In this document: one piece after another, positions 14,210 through 21,580 of the stretch | Position numbering within the stretch: position 1 is the first letter of the stretch | Layout of the letters: every line of letters starts with the position of its first letter | IMG/VR virus record: IMGVR_UViG_3300042887_000614 | Location: 1 to 40,962 of that record | Direction: 5' to 3' (one strand) | Length of the DNA stretch: 40,962 nucleotides | Origin: a virus | Notes under the pieces: model-generated | Told to the model about the DNA's origin: nothing | The model's database searches: none | Seen by the model: only the letters and a program-made list of their open reading frames with translations | Position numbers and translations under genes: made by a program

Positions 14210-14379
14210 GTCACAACTACGACTTGCAGATCAACCCCAACACCGATGCTGGGGACAATGCAATCCACGAGGCCGTGGTGTTCTATTGGGGCGAGCGATG
14301 CCCCGACTACGAAGAAGGATGCTCCGTGTGTGAGGCATGGAAGCAATACGACAAACTGTTCAAAGACAAGGTCATATGA
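14206..14379 (+). CDS. Hypothetical protein, 57 aa, Cys-rich
   Basis: ATG 14206 lies in an ATGA overlap with the 59-aa gene, behind GGAGAGACAGG. The 57-aa acidic protein has Cys32, Cys39 and Cys42 (CPDYEEGCSVC), a possible partial metal site. Its stop overlaps the next ATG at 14376. It is supported by the chain of overlaps and by the ribosome site; no function can be assigned. Confidence 0.58.
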   Translation: MSHNYDLQINPNTDAGDNAIHEAVVFYWGERCPDYEEGCSVCEAWKQYDKLFKDKVI

Positions 14380-14897
14380 ACCCCGTCAAGCAATTGATGT
14401 GGTTAAAGATTGGCTTAGGTGAAACGGAGGAGTACACCGACCCCGTTTATACCGAATGCGCCAAGCGTACCGTCCCCAGACGGAAGGGGCAAATCACTTT
14501 AACAAGGAAATATTCAATGATGGACGACGACATGAGCCACATGGAGGACGTGTTCCTCAAACGACAACTGCCCTTTGCCGAGTATCTCGTCGAGTGCGGG
14601 TATCACAGAATGTCTATGGAGATGATGGACAAACCGAGTGGGCCGACAAGCAACATGATGGAGAAGTACGGCTATCACTTTAGCGCGAAGTATGAAATCC
14701 CATGCGCGGGTGGAGCGGTATTCAACGTATCGGTCATCTGCGGGAAGATGTTCTATTCAAGCATTGATGGGCCTTATGAAGTGATGGGGCCATCGGTGAG
14801 TGTGCATGACGATAGCGGCGACCCGAGCGGCTATCAGACCGAGGAAGACCTGATGGTCTATTTAGCAAAACTGGTATCAAAAGCAAAGGAGTATTGA
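14376..14897 (+). CDS. Hypothetical protein, 173 aa
   Basis: I choose ATG 14376, which follows AAGG and overlaps the previous stop by four bases; an in-frame ATG at 14337 would run deep into that gene. The protein is Met-rich with a mixed alpha/beta core (residues about 95-140, YEIPCAGGAVFNVSVICGKM) and no recognisable catalytic motif. It belongs to the same early transcript as its neighbours. Confidence 0.65.
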   Translation: MNPVKQLMWLKIGLGETEEYTDPVYTECAKRTVPRRKGQITLTRKYSMMDDDMSHMEDVFLKRQLPFAEYLVECGYHRMSMEMMDKPSGPTSNMMEKYGYHFSAKYEIPCAGGAVFNVSVICGKMFYSSIDGPYEVMGPSVSVHDDSGDPSGYQTEEDLMVYLAKLVSKAKEY

Positions 14898-14898
14898 A

Positions 14899-15141
14899 AT
14901 GGCAAAGCAAAAGACACTGCCCAAGGTGGGCATCCCCGTGGTCTACAAAGGCTGTTACATCGTGCGTGTTGACAACGGCTATGACTGTGTTGATCGACGC
15001 ACAGGCAAATGGGTTCATCTCAAGGACTCACGCAGTGCGAAGTGGAACGCATCGGTGTGGTCGCGTCTGAGCGATGAGTTCGACAGCTCATCCGTCAGGA
15101 CTTTCGCTATGTCTGAGATTCTTGAAGGAGCAAGCCAATGA
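14899..15141 (+). CDS. Hypothetical protein, 80 aa
   Basis: A basic 80-aa protein with a central beta-like stretch (PVVYKGCYIVRVDNGYDCVD). Start at 14899 follows AAAGGAG, and the stop overlaps the next ATG by four bases. No motif is recognised. Confidence 0.62.
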   Translation: MAKQKTLPKVGIPVVYKGCYIVRVDNGYDCVDRRTGKWVHLKDSRSAKWNASVWSRLSDEFDSSSVRTFAMSEILEGASQ

Positions 15142-15485
15142 GCGAAATCACAAGCGAACATTGGATAGCTGTGCGCAGGTTCGTAGAGCAGGTTCGATTA
15201 CAGGCCCACGACACCGTGGTGGACAATTCAGTCATCCAAGACATTCTTGGTGTAGTCGATGTGCATGGCATGGAGAAAGTGGGGGACATGATCAACCACG
15301 AGAAGCGACTGATCGGTACGAACGACATCCAGAAGTTCAACATACAACAGGATTGGCATGACGAGGAAGAATTTAACCGAGGAGATCGGGGTGAGTTACA
15401 CAAACAACTTGATGAAGTCAATGCAGGATACCGCAATGGCGATCAAACAGAGAGTAGTGGAGGCGAGTATGGGCTATCGAAGTGA
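15138..15485 (+). CDS. Hypothetical protein, 115 aa
   Basis: ATG 15138 follows AAGGAG and overlaps the previous stop. The first 80 residues look like a normal helical protein (residues 7-66 amphipathic). The last 35 (from about EEFNRGDRG) are Gly/Asn/Ser-rich and lie over an alternative open frame (15358 on) that belongs to the next gene, so the true C-terminus may be altered by a frameshift or overlap. Function unknown. Confidence 0.5.
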   Translation: MSEITSEHWIAVRRFVEQVRLQAHDTVVDNSVIQDILGVVDVHGMEKVGDMINHEKRLIGTNDIQKFNIQQDWHDEEEFNRGDRGELHKQLDEVNAGYRNGDQTESSGGEYGLSK

Positions 15486-15885
15486 TGTGGCGTACACCAT
15501 CCGGTTTAGGAAGGAAGAGGACTATCGCCTGTTTATCTTAGAGGCGAAGGCCAACCCAGAGACAGCAGGCTGCTTCCCACCCAACGATGGGAGCCTCTTT
15601 GAAGAGTGCGAGTTGAACGACCAGAAGTTCCGCATCGACTTCAGAGCCGAGAGCACTAAGTGGTACGACACATTCCCCGAGGTGGCCATGCACGAGAAAC
15701 TCATAGCGCAAGCCGAGGAGTGGTGTCACGACGACACGGCGGCTGCTCGCTCGGGGCCTGACGCATATCGCCTTGGGTTTGTGTTCGTGCGCATCGGTGA
15801 AGACGATAACGATGTCGAGCGCAGCGAGGGCGGGAACAACGCATACGACTGGCTGCACGTCCGCAGAGAGATCGTTGAGGAGTGA
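15469..15885 (+). CDS. Hypothetical protein, 138 aa (MGYRSDVAY type)
   Basis: The frame is open from 15358, but ATG 15469 has the best site (GGAGG, five bases upstream) and gives the opening MGYRSDVAYTIRF, which I know from many small phage proteins. This start leaves a 17-bp overlap with the previous gene. The body is acidic with a Trp/His-rich segment (EWCHDDTAAAR) and ends ERSEGGNNAYDWLHVRREI. Last gene before promoter copy 2. No function assigned; the 37-codon extension is an alternative. Confidence 0.62.
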   Translation: MGYRSDVAYTIRFRKEEDYRLFILEAKANPETAGCFPPNDGSLFEECELNDQKFRIDFRAESTKWYDTFPEVAMHEKLIAQAEEWCHDDTAAARSGPDAYRLGFVFVRIGEDDNDVERSEGGNNAYDWLHVRREIVEE

Positions 15886-15910
15886 TCACATAAAAAACCC
15901 GAGTAAACCC

Positions 15911-15940
15911 CTTGACTCAAAGGTCAAGTTCTGTTATACT
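15911..15940 (+). promoter_or_regulatory. Sigma-70 promoter with palindromic operator, copy 2
   Basis: -35 TTGACT (15912-15917), 17 bp, -10 TATACT (15935-15940). CTTGAC...GTCAAG (15911-15928) repeats the operator of copy 1 with an imperfect centre. It should co-regulate the AAA+/VWA operon with the 13282 cluster. Confidence 0.85.
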
Positions 15941-15985
15941 TATAGCTAGTGGGAGATGGTTTTTACCGAGCCCATTACTTAGCGT

Positions 15986-16001
15986 TCCACGTCAGCGTGG
16001 A
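15986..16001 (+). promoter_or_regulatory. Leader hairpin TCCACG-tcag-CGTGGA
   Basis: A 6-bp stem with 4-nt loop, 27 bases before the start at 16029. Position, arms and flanks (TTAGCGT before, TTTTGAA after) match the leader at 13238; the loop has changed while the pairing is kept, which supports an RNA structure. Confidence 0.65.
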
Positions 16002-16028
16002 TTTTGAAATACCAACTGGAGAGAGCAA

Positions 16029-16952
16029 ATGAATATGGAATTACAGAAACCGACTCACCTTATCAGTCTCGCAACATCAGCGGTTCTGGTGAGCGTGGAT
16101 GTCAATGTATGGTCAGCGACCAAGCAAGATCGGGGCATCAGCAATGAGGTCACTACGGCCAAACACGCATCGGCATCGGCTGGGCGCTACGTTAAGAATC
16201 TCTTGGCCGATCATCCCAAGCACAAGGCCATCGTTAACTATCGCCAGACCATCTACAACTGGGTGAAGCGGCGCACCTATCGCTGGAACAACACACAGGA
16301 CTTGCTGCCCTCGATCGACATGCCTAGATTCAAGCAAGAGTATCACGACCATGAAACGGCGTTCCGTAATCTTGTCGTTGGCTTTCTGACTGACTACGAC
16401 AGCATCGTGTCCGACATGGCGTTCAAGCAAGGGGATATGTTCGACCGCGACGACTACCCAGTTAAGGCAGAACTGGCATCTAAGTTCGGCGTTCGACTTT
16501 TCGTGGCCGAGGTTCCCATGAACGACTTTCGTTGCAACATCGCGCAAGACATCGCTGATGACTTGATGGCCACGTACAGCCAGCAAGCTGAAGAAATAGT
16601 GTCTCACGTGATGATGGAGCAGCAATCAAGGTTCTTGGAGGTTATGAACTCGATCAGTCATTGCTGTGGCTACGACGAGACGGGCGTGGTGGATGCCAAC
16701 ACAGGCGAGACCAAGATCAAGAAACGGAAAATCTACGACACAACGATCATCAAAGCGAAGGAGATGTGCGAGACATTCAAGGGGTTCAATCTCAGCGGTA
16801 ACGCGGAGCTGGAGGAAGCACGAGCATCACTGGAGAAAGCACTCAGTGGCGTGGATGCCGAGTCCATTCGAGACAGTGACGCAGTGCGCGTTGCAGTGAA
16901 GGAGGACGTGGACAGTATCTTGTCCAAGTTCAGTGCGTTCAAATGCGTCTAA
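16029..16952 (+). CDS. DUF3150-like protein, first gene of AAA+/VWA operon
   Basis: A 307-aa protein beginning LISLATSAVLVSVDVNVWSA, followed by AGRYVKNLLADHPKH and a long helical region with WSA/YDSIV/RDDYPVKAELASKFGV (about residues 136-160). This arrangement resembles the DUF3150-type proteins that neighbour MoxR-like ATPases in phages and bacteria; the match is from memory and moderate. It lacks catalytic motifs and may be the target or adaptor of the ATPase that follows 54 bp downstream. Start at 16029 follows GGAG. Controlled by promoter copy 2 with its leader hairpin. Confidence 0.65.
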   Translation: MNMELQKPTHLISLATSAVLVSVDVNVWSATKQDRGISNEVTTAKHASASAGRYVKNLLADHPKHKAIVNYRQTIYNWVKRRTYRWNNTQDLLPSIDMPRFKQEYHDHETAFRNLVVGFLTDYDSIVSDMAFKQGDMFDRDDYPVKAELASKFGVRLFVAEVPMNDFRCNIAQDIADDLMATYSQQAEEIVSHVMMEQQSRFLEVMNSISHCCGYDETGVVDANTGETKIKKRKIYDTTIIKAKEMCETFKGFNLSGNAELEEARASLEKALSGVDAESIRDSDAVRVAVKEDVDSILSKFSAFKCV

Positions 16953-17006
16953 GCACCCGCCGAGACGTACCAATCAGTTCATCATCAGTTAAGGAAATTT
17001 TCAATC

Positions 17007-18122
17007 ATGGCTAAAGTTCAATTCATCAACACCGTGTCCATCAAAGAACTCCGCAAGGTCATCCCCTTGATCGGCACAGAGATCACCCCCGTCATCCAGT
17101 CTGAGCCCGGCTGTGGCAAGACATCCCTCTTGGCGATGATCGCCGCAGACAACGGCGACACATGGCGCAGTCCCAAGGATGGCACAGGCATTGAAGGCGA
17201 CAAGTACGACTACGTGTACGTTGACTGCCCAGTCAAGGACATGAGCGATGTGGGTATGACTATTCCCAACCACGCAAGCAAGACCCTTGAGTATTACGTG
17301 TCCTCGCTGTTTGCTCTGGAGACAGGCAAGCCCAAGGTCATCTTGCTCGACGAGTTCATGAAGTCCCCTAAGTTGTTACAGGTTGTGTTCACTCGGCTGA
17401 TGCTGGAGAGAATGGTAGGTGACGAACCACTGCCAAGTGGGACGGTAGTTTTCGCAACGTCGAACAATGCGTCCGATGGTGTCGGCGACTCGATGCTTGC
17501 TCACGCTGGCAACCGTGTGTGCATCATGCGTATGGCAAAGCCAACTCCCGATGAGTGGATGCACTGGGCGTCAGAGAATGGTGTCTCTCGTGTCATTCGT
17601 GCGGCGGTGGCGATGTTCCCCCGTTGCTTGGCGTCCTACACGACAGGCGATCAGAACGACAACCCGTACATCTTCAAGCCCAACAGCATGGCGATGTCTT
17701 TCGTGTCGCCTCGCTCGTTGGCGAAGTGCGATGTGATCGTGAAGAACCGCGACATCATTGGTGAGAATGCTACGGGAGTGGCACTGGCTGGCACTGTGGG
17801 CGCGTCATTTGCGGCAGACATGGCGGCTTTCCTTTCGCTTGAGAAATCTCTCATGGACGTGAAGGACATCATCAAAGCGCCGGACACCGTGGAAGTACCC
17901 AAGGACATCAGCGCGCAGTTGATGATCATGTTTCAGGCAGTAGATGTTCTCTCCACGCAGGACGAGTTGACTAAGTTCATGTCGTTCGTGGAGCGTGTTC
18001 CATCGTCTGAGGTACAGGGCGTCTTCTTTACGATGATGATGCGTAGCCCCAAGGCTATCCGTCTGGCAAGAAACAATCAGCGCATCGCTGAGTGGGCCAA
18101 AAATAATCACGAGTTGTTCTGA
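17007..18122 (+). CDS. MoxR-type AAA+ ATPase
   Basis: A 371-aa AAA+ ATPase: Walker A SEPGCGKTS (residues 32-40), Walker B VILLDEF (111-117), sensor 1 FATSNN (149-154) and a likely arginine in the FPRCLASY region (about 205-212). It resembles MoxR/CobS-like ATPases that act with a VWA partner to remodel a protein complex. The partner is encoded at 18247. Start at 17007 lies behind AAGGA at long spacing. Its stop overlaps the ATG of a 42-aa membrane peptide. In phages such genes are often labelled cobaltochelatase CobS, but nothing here points to cobalamin synthesis. Confidence 0.85.
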   Translation: MAKVQFINTVSIKELRKVIPLIGTEITPVIQSEPGCGKTSLLAMIAADNGDTWRSPKDGTGIEGDKYDYVYVDCPVKDMSDVGMTIPNHASKTLEYYVSSLFALETGKPKVILLDEFMKSPKLLQVVFTRLMLERMVGDEPLPSGTVVFATSNNASDGVGDSMLAHAGNRVCIMRMAKPTPDEWMHWASENGVSRVIRAAVAMFPRCLASYTTGDQNDNPYIFKPNSMAMSFVSPRSLAKCDVIVKNRDIIGENATGVALAGTVGASFAADMAAFLSLEKSLMDVKDIIKAPDTVEVPKDISAQLMIMFQAVDVLSTQDELTKFMSFVERVPSSEVQGVFFTMMMRSPKAIRLARNNQRIAEWAKNNHELF

Positions 18123-18250
18123 TGAGCAACATGATTAAAGAAATTATTAAAGGCGTAGGAGTGGTGATTGTGGGTACATACATCATTGTGTGTCTTTCAA
18201 TCCCCCCCGCATTGTTCATGACATGGCTAACGACTGGAGTATGCAAATGA
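18122..18250 (+). CDS. Small single-span membrane peptide, 42 aa
   Basis: ATG 18122 overlaps the ATPase stop (TGATG) and the frame ends at TGA 18248-18250, which overlaps the ATG of the VWA gene. The peptide has a charged N-terminus (MSNMIKEIIKG) and one hydrophobic stretch (residues 11-37) long enough to cross a membrane. Tight coupling between ATPase and peptidase genes suggests it is translated and may place the complex at the membrane. It could also be a short coupling ORF with no product role. Confidence 0.5.
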   Translation: MSNMIKEIIKGVGVVIVGTYIIVCLSIPPALFMTWLTTGVCK

Positions 18251-19551
18251 CTAAAGACAAACAAGAGACACGCATCAAGCGTGGTCACATTGCGCTGATG
18301 AAGCACCCCGAGACAGCACTGTACTCAGGTGTGATGCTGATGGGCAAGACCGAGGTGGTGGATGCCAAGTTCACGGCGTACACCGATGGTGTCAACAAGA
18401 AATACTCTCGCTGGTTTCTTGAGGAACACGTGAATACAGAGTCACAGCTACGTGGACTGATACTTCACGAGAACCTGCACGTGGCGCTCAAGCACGTGAC
18501 GTTCGGCAAGGCCATGTTCAAAGAGAACAGCAAGATGGCAAACCTTGCGGCAGACTTTGTTGTGCATGACATCATCCAGAACATTAAAGGCACAGTGTCT
18601 GGCTCATCCGAACCGATCGTTATCATGCCCGAGGGTGGTGTGTATGACCCGATGTTTCACAACTGGTCGATGCGTGAGGTCTACAACTATCTCAAGCAAC
18701 ACGCCAAGCCTAACCCCAACAAGGGTAAGGGTAAGCCCAAGCCACAAAGCGGTCAAGGTAACGAACCACCCCAAGGTGGGGAGCAAAGTGAAGGGGACGG
18801 TGACGACTGGGACACGGTCGAAGTGAACGGCAAGACCTATGACATCTCTAAGCAAGACGAGCATGACTTCACAGACATTGGCGAACTTTCCCACGAGGAA
18901 CTCAAGGATATTAACGACTCCATTGATAGGGCATTACGCGAGGGAGGGATGCTGGCTGGTCGTATGGGTGGAAAGTTACCCCGAGCAATTACCGACTTAC
19001 TGGAGCCAAAGGTTAGATGGGACGAGGCACTCAGTGAGTTCGTTTCGTCCAGTGTTAAAGGTAAGGATGAATTTACATGGCGACGAATGAACAAGCGTCA
19101 CATGGCCAATGACATTTACTTGCCAAGCGTAGACAACGAGACTCTTGGAGAGGTTGTTGTGGCCATCGACACATCAGGGTCTATCGGGACTAAGGAGCTT
19201 ACTGAGTTCGCTTCAGAACTGGCATCTATTTGCGAGGTCGCCCAACCCGACAAAGTTCGTGTGTTGTGGTGGGACACCGAGGTGCATGGTGAGCAAGTGT
19301 TTGAGGACAACTTCCAGAACATCGGCGCATTATTAAAGCCTCTGGGTGGGGGTGGGACGCACGTTGGCTCTGTCAGCAAGTACATCAACAAGGAGAAGAT
19401 TACAGCAGACTGTGTGATCGTCTTCACAGATGGCTACGTCGAGAGCGATGTGCAGTGGAACATCACAAGCCCAACCCTGTGGATGATCACTCAGTCCAAA
19501 GGCTTTGAACCGCCAAGCGGCAAGAAGGTCATCTTCAACAATGATGACTGA
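18247..19551 (+). CDS. Metallopeptidase-VWA protein (DUF2201-type)
   Basis: A 434-aa protein. The N-terminal domain (residues 1-130) has a zincin signature HENLH at 74-78 in a helix, followed by a conserved ADFVVHDII segment. A low-complexity Pro/Gly/Lys linker (152-186) joins it to a C-terminal VWA domain with a complete MIDAS: DTSGS at 308-312, Thr371 and Asp395 (FTDG). This is the DUF2201 putative metallopeptidase/VWA arrangement that pairs with MoxR ATPases. ATG 18247 has GGAG seven bases upstream; a GTG at 18190 is in frame but lacks a site. Substrate unknown. Confidence 0.85.
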   Translation: MTKDKQETRIKRGHIALMKHPETALYSGVMLMGKTEVVDAKFTAYTDGVNKKYSRWFLEEHVNTESQLRGLILHENLHVALKHVTFGKAMFKENSKMANLAADFVVHDIIQNIKGTVSGSSEPIVIMPEGGVYDPMFHNWSMREVYNYLKQHAKPNPNKGKGKPKPQSGQGNEPPQGGEQSEGDGDDWDTVEVNGKTYDISKQDEHDFTDIGELSHEELKDINDSIDRALREGGMLAGRMGGKLPRAITDLLEPKVRWDEALSEFVSSSVKGKDEFTWRRMNKRHMANDIYLPSVDNETLGEVVVAIDTSGSIGTKELTEFASELASICEVAQPDKVRVLWWDTEVHGEQVFEDNFQNIGALLKPLGGGGTHVGSVSKYINKEKITADCVIVFTDGYVESDVQWNITSPTLWMITQSKGFEPPSGKKVIFNNDD

Positions 19552-19873
19552 ACGAAGCCGCTTCTCGAAAGAGATAGCGGAGGAACTCATTGCCCATTAT
19601 GGTGCGTTCGCGCACCTACATGCGTTGGAGAAACTGGAAACGTATGTGAGCAACGATATGCGCACTATATGGTGGGATGTGCTTGCATGGCTTGATGAAC
19701 TAGGAGAAGACGATGTACGAGGAACTACCGGAGACACCGATCTCGCTGAACAATGCGGTGAACACGGCGAACTATCAGAAGCACATAGCGCAAACGATGT
19801 TGAGACAACACGGCCAGTCAGCCTACATGATGGTGCTGATGGAGTTGGACAGCGACAAGACCCACGGGGTTAG
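19541..19873 (+). CDS. Hypothetical protein, tandem paralogue with aberrant tail, 110 aa
   Basis: Starts ATGATG at 19541, overlapping the VWA stop. Residues about 12-55 (helical, HYGAFAHLHALEKLETYVSN then RTIWWDVLAWLDEL) share the pattern H-G-A...L..L....VS.D..RTI...L with the next gene. After residue 60 the frame continues for about 50 codons over the next gene, with a Gly/Asp/Thr-rich sequence that looks like an out-of-frame reading. The original stop was probably lost, or a frameshift separates them. Function unknown. Confidence 0.45.
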   Translation: MMTERSRFSKEIAEELIAHYGAFAHLHALEKLETYVSNDMRTIWWDVLAWLDELGEDDVRGTTGDTDLAEQCGEHGELSEAHSANDVETTRPVSLHDGADGVGQRQDPRG

Positions 19874-19934
19874 CCGAGACCATTGGCGAACCATACTGAA
19901 ACTCATGGAAGAAATGGAGAAGGAACCAAAATGA
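19713..19934 (+). CDS. Hypothetical protein, 73 aa
   Basis: Helical 73-aa protein with GGAG seven bases before ATG 19713. Similar in pattern to the N-terminal part of the preceding gene (QHGQSAYMMVLMEL and VSRDHWRTILKLMEEM), so the two look like an in-line duplication. The stop overlaps ATG 19931 by four bases. No function recognised. Confidence 0.62.
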   Translation: MYEELPETPISLNNAVNTANYQKHIAQTMLRQHGQSAYMMVLMELDSDKTHGVSRDHWRTILKLMEEMEKEPK

Positions 19935-20959
19935 TTTCCCTTAACTACGATCGACTGAACGCGATCTCTTTGAAAGAGACGAACCACTACCGAGGGGACA
20001 AGACCCGCTTCCCTATCGGTGGACGAAAGCAGAGTAACCGTTGCTTCTACGTACGTGAGGAGAATGGCGAGAAAGTCTTTGAGATCGCGTACGGCCAGCG
20101 ATGGTCGAGCAAGAAAATCACGAAGGAAGAGTACGAAGCAAACAAGAGTAGCAACATTGATGTACGTGAGTATGCAGAGGACACGTCAACAGGTATGAAG
20201 TACGTGCAGTATGACACCAAGCCAAACGTGGTGGGCGTGGTGCGTCCTGACAACACGTTTGAGTTCAACAAGGATGAGTATCACCAAGGAGAGCGTGGCG
20301 TTTTAAGTCAGTGGTCTCACGGCTGGTTCTATAACGACTCACGGCGGGGTGGGATGGTATATAAGAACGGCACGAAGATGCACCCGATCTGGAAGGGGAT
20401 GCGGATGGACTGCAACACTATGATGCCAACCCAAGAGTATCAAGTGTTCACGAGACAAGTTGACCGCAAGGCAAGCAAGACGCTGACTGCTCCATACAAA
20501 GACTTCTTGCGCACGAGCGAGACGATGCTCAAGGCGATGGATTGGCCCACGTTCATCGGTATGGCCGCTGAGATTCATACCCAGTACATGCCTGAGACTG
20601 AGGAGATACACAGTGGCAATGCGTACAGGAAGTATGGCCCTATTGCCGAGCGAGTGAAGCACGAAGCACCGTTGGATGCGGCAGTGTTGTTCATGTTGAA
20701 CCTTGGCGTTGGCGAACTGCAATGGGACTTGAACCGCTACATAGACAGTGGGAATGTTAGGACATCACGTGGCGATGAGACTCCAGAAGAACTCTTTGTG
20801 CAGATGAAGCGGGGCATCAACAAGGTGCTGTACCGAGCGCACAAAGAAGTGTTCAAGCGTGTGGAACATACCGCCGGTGAACGGTATCCAGCTGGCGACT
20901 GGGGTGTTGAAGTCATTATTGATGGCAAACAAGTGGAGCAGTACGGCTATGGACTCTAA
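19931..20959 (+). CDS. Hypothetical protein, 342 aa
   Basis: I choose ATG 19931 (AAGGA upstream, ATGA overlap) rather than an earlier in-frame ATG. The 342-aa soluble protein has many Tyr and Lys residues, an aromatic N-terminal half that looks beta-rich (residues 30-150) and a helical C-terminal half (200-320). No catalytic or nucleotide-binding motif is visible and I do not recognise the family. Its location between the VWA operon and a run of small genes suggests a middle-gene role. Confidence 0.68.
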   Translation: MISLNYDRLNAISLKETNHYRGDKTRFPIGGRKQSNRCFYVREENGEKVFEIAYGQRWSSKKITKEEYEANKSSNIDVREYAEDTSTGMKYVQYDTKPNVVGVVRPDNTFEFNKDEYHQGERGVLSQWSHGWFYNDSRRGGMVYKNGTKMHPIWKGMRMDCNTMMPTQEYQVFTRQVDRKASKTLTAPYKDFLRTSETMLKAMDWPTFIGMAAEIHTQYMPETEEIHSGNAYRKYGPIAERVKHEAPLDAAVLFMLNLGVGELQWDLNRYIDSGNVRTSRGDETPEELFVQMKRGINKVLYRAHKEVFKRVEHTAGERYPAGDWGVEVIIDGKQVEQYGYGL

Positions 20960-21242
20960 TTTTATTGTTGATAAGGCGTGTTTTGAAAGAGGGTGCGCAT
21001 GTTACGACCCACGCGATGGTGGGGAAGTAGTCAGCGTACCTGAGATAAAAATCACAGTTGAAGTGCGCGAGGTATATGGGCACAAGAAGTTCTATCCCGC
21101 TTGCAGGGACTCGAAAATCTTTGCCAGCATTGCAGGGACAGTCACGCTCACTGAAGCAACTATTAGACGAATCATGGAGCTTGGCTACAAGGTTAAGCTG
21201 AAACAACTCAAGAACGAATTTGAAGAAGGAGAAATGATATGA
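20949..21242 (+). CDS. Hypothetical protein, 97 aa
   Basis: ATG 20949 (GGAG ten bases upstream) overlaps the preceding stop by 11 bases. The first 25 residues hold three Cys (ACFERGCACYDP), the middle is beta-like (EIKITVEVREVYGHKKFYPA), the end is Lys/Glu-rich. Ends GEMI with the junction AAGGAGAAATGATATGA, which doubles as the ribosome site and start of the next gene. Confidence 0.62.
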   Translation: MDSNFIVDKACFERGCACYDPRDGGEVVSVPEIKITVEVREVYGHKKFYPACRDSKIFASIAGTVTLTEATIRRIMELGYKVKLKQLKNEFEEGEMI

Positions 21243-21580
21243 GCGATTGGATGAGCAAAGAACACGGTATCCCACACAAGAATGGCATGGTGCGGTTCTA
21301 CCTTGTGGGCTTTAACGAAGATGTGTTTGACTATCTTGGATGGTTCGACATGACTGATTGGAATAAGGGTTGGGAAAAAGTGTGGGAGACCGCGCAGAAC
21401 AGTCGCAGCGCAAAGAATGAAGAGAATTTTCAAGTGTTACGCCACGATCAAATGCTAGACCTGATGCGTAATGTGCAGTGGGCGTTTGAAGAAGCGATGG
21501 AAGATAAAGATGAGACCACATGGGGATATTGGATTAGAAAAGAGCACGAAGAAGAGAAACTTAAAGGAGAAATGATATGA
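21239..21580 (+). CDS. Hypothetical protein, 113 aa
   Basis: A Trp-rich (about ten Trp) acidic 113-aa protein. It starts in the junction AAGGAGAAATGATATGA and ends with the same 17-base junction at 21564-21580, so both its borders are identical. No motif is recognised. The duplicated junction suggests cassette-like insertion of the gene. Confidence 0.62.
   Translation: MSDWMSKEHGIPHKNGMVRFYLVGFNEDVFDYLGWFDMTDWNKGWEKVWETAQNSRSAKNEENFQVLRHDQMLDLMRNVQWAFEEAMEDKDETTWGYWIRKEHEEEKLKGEMI

Noticed and set aside
17007-19551. Cobaltochelatase CobS/CobT
   Set aside because: Similarity is limited to the AAA+ and VWA folds; the VWA protein has an N-terminal zincin domain and no CobN or cobalamin gene is present.
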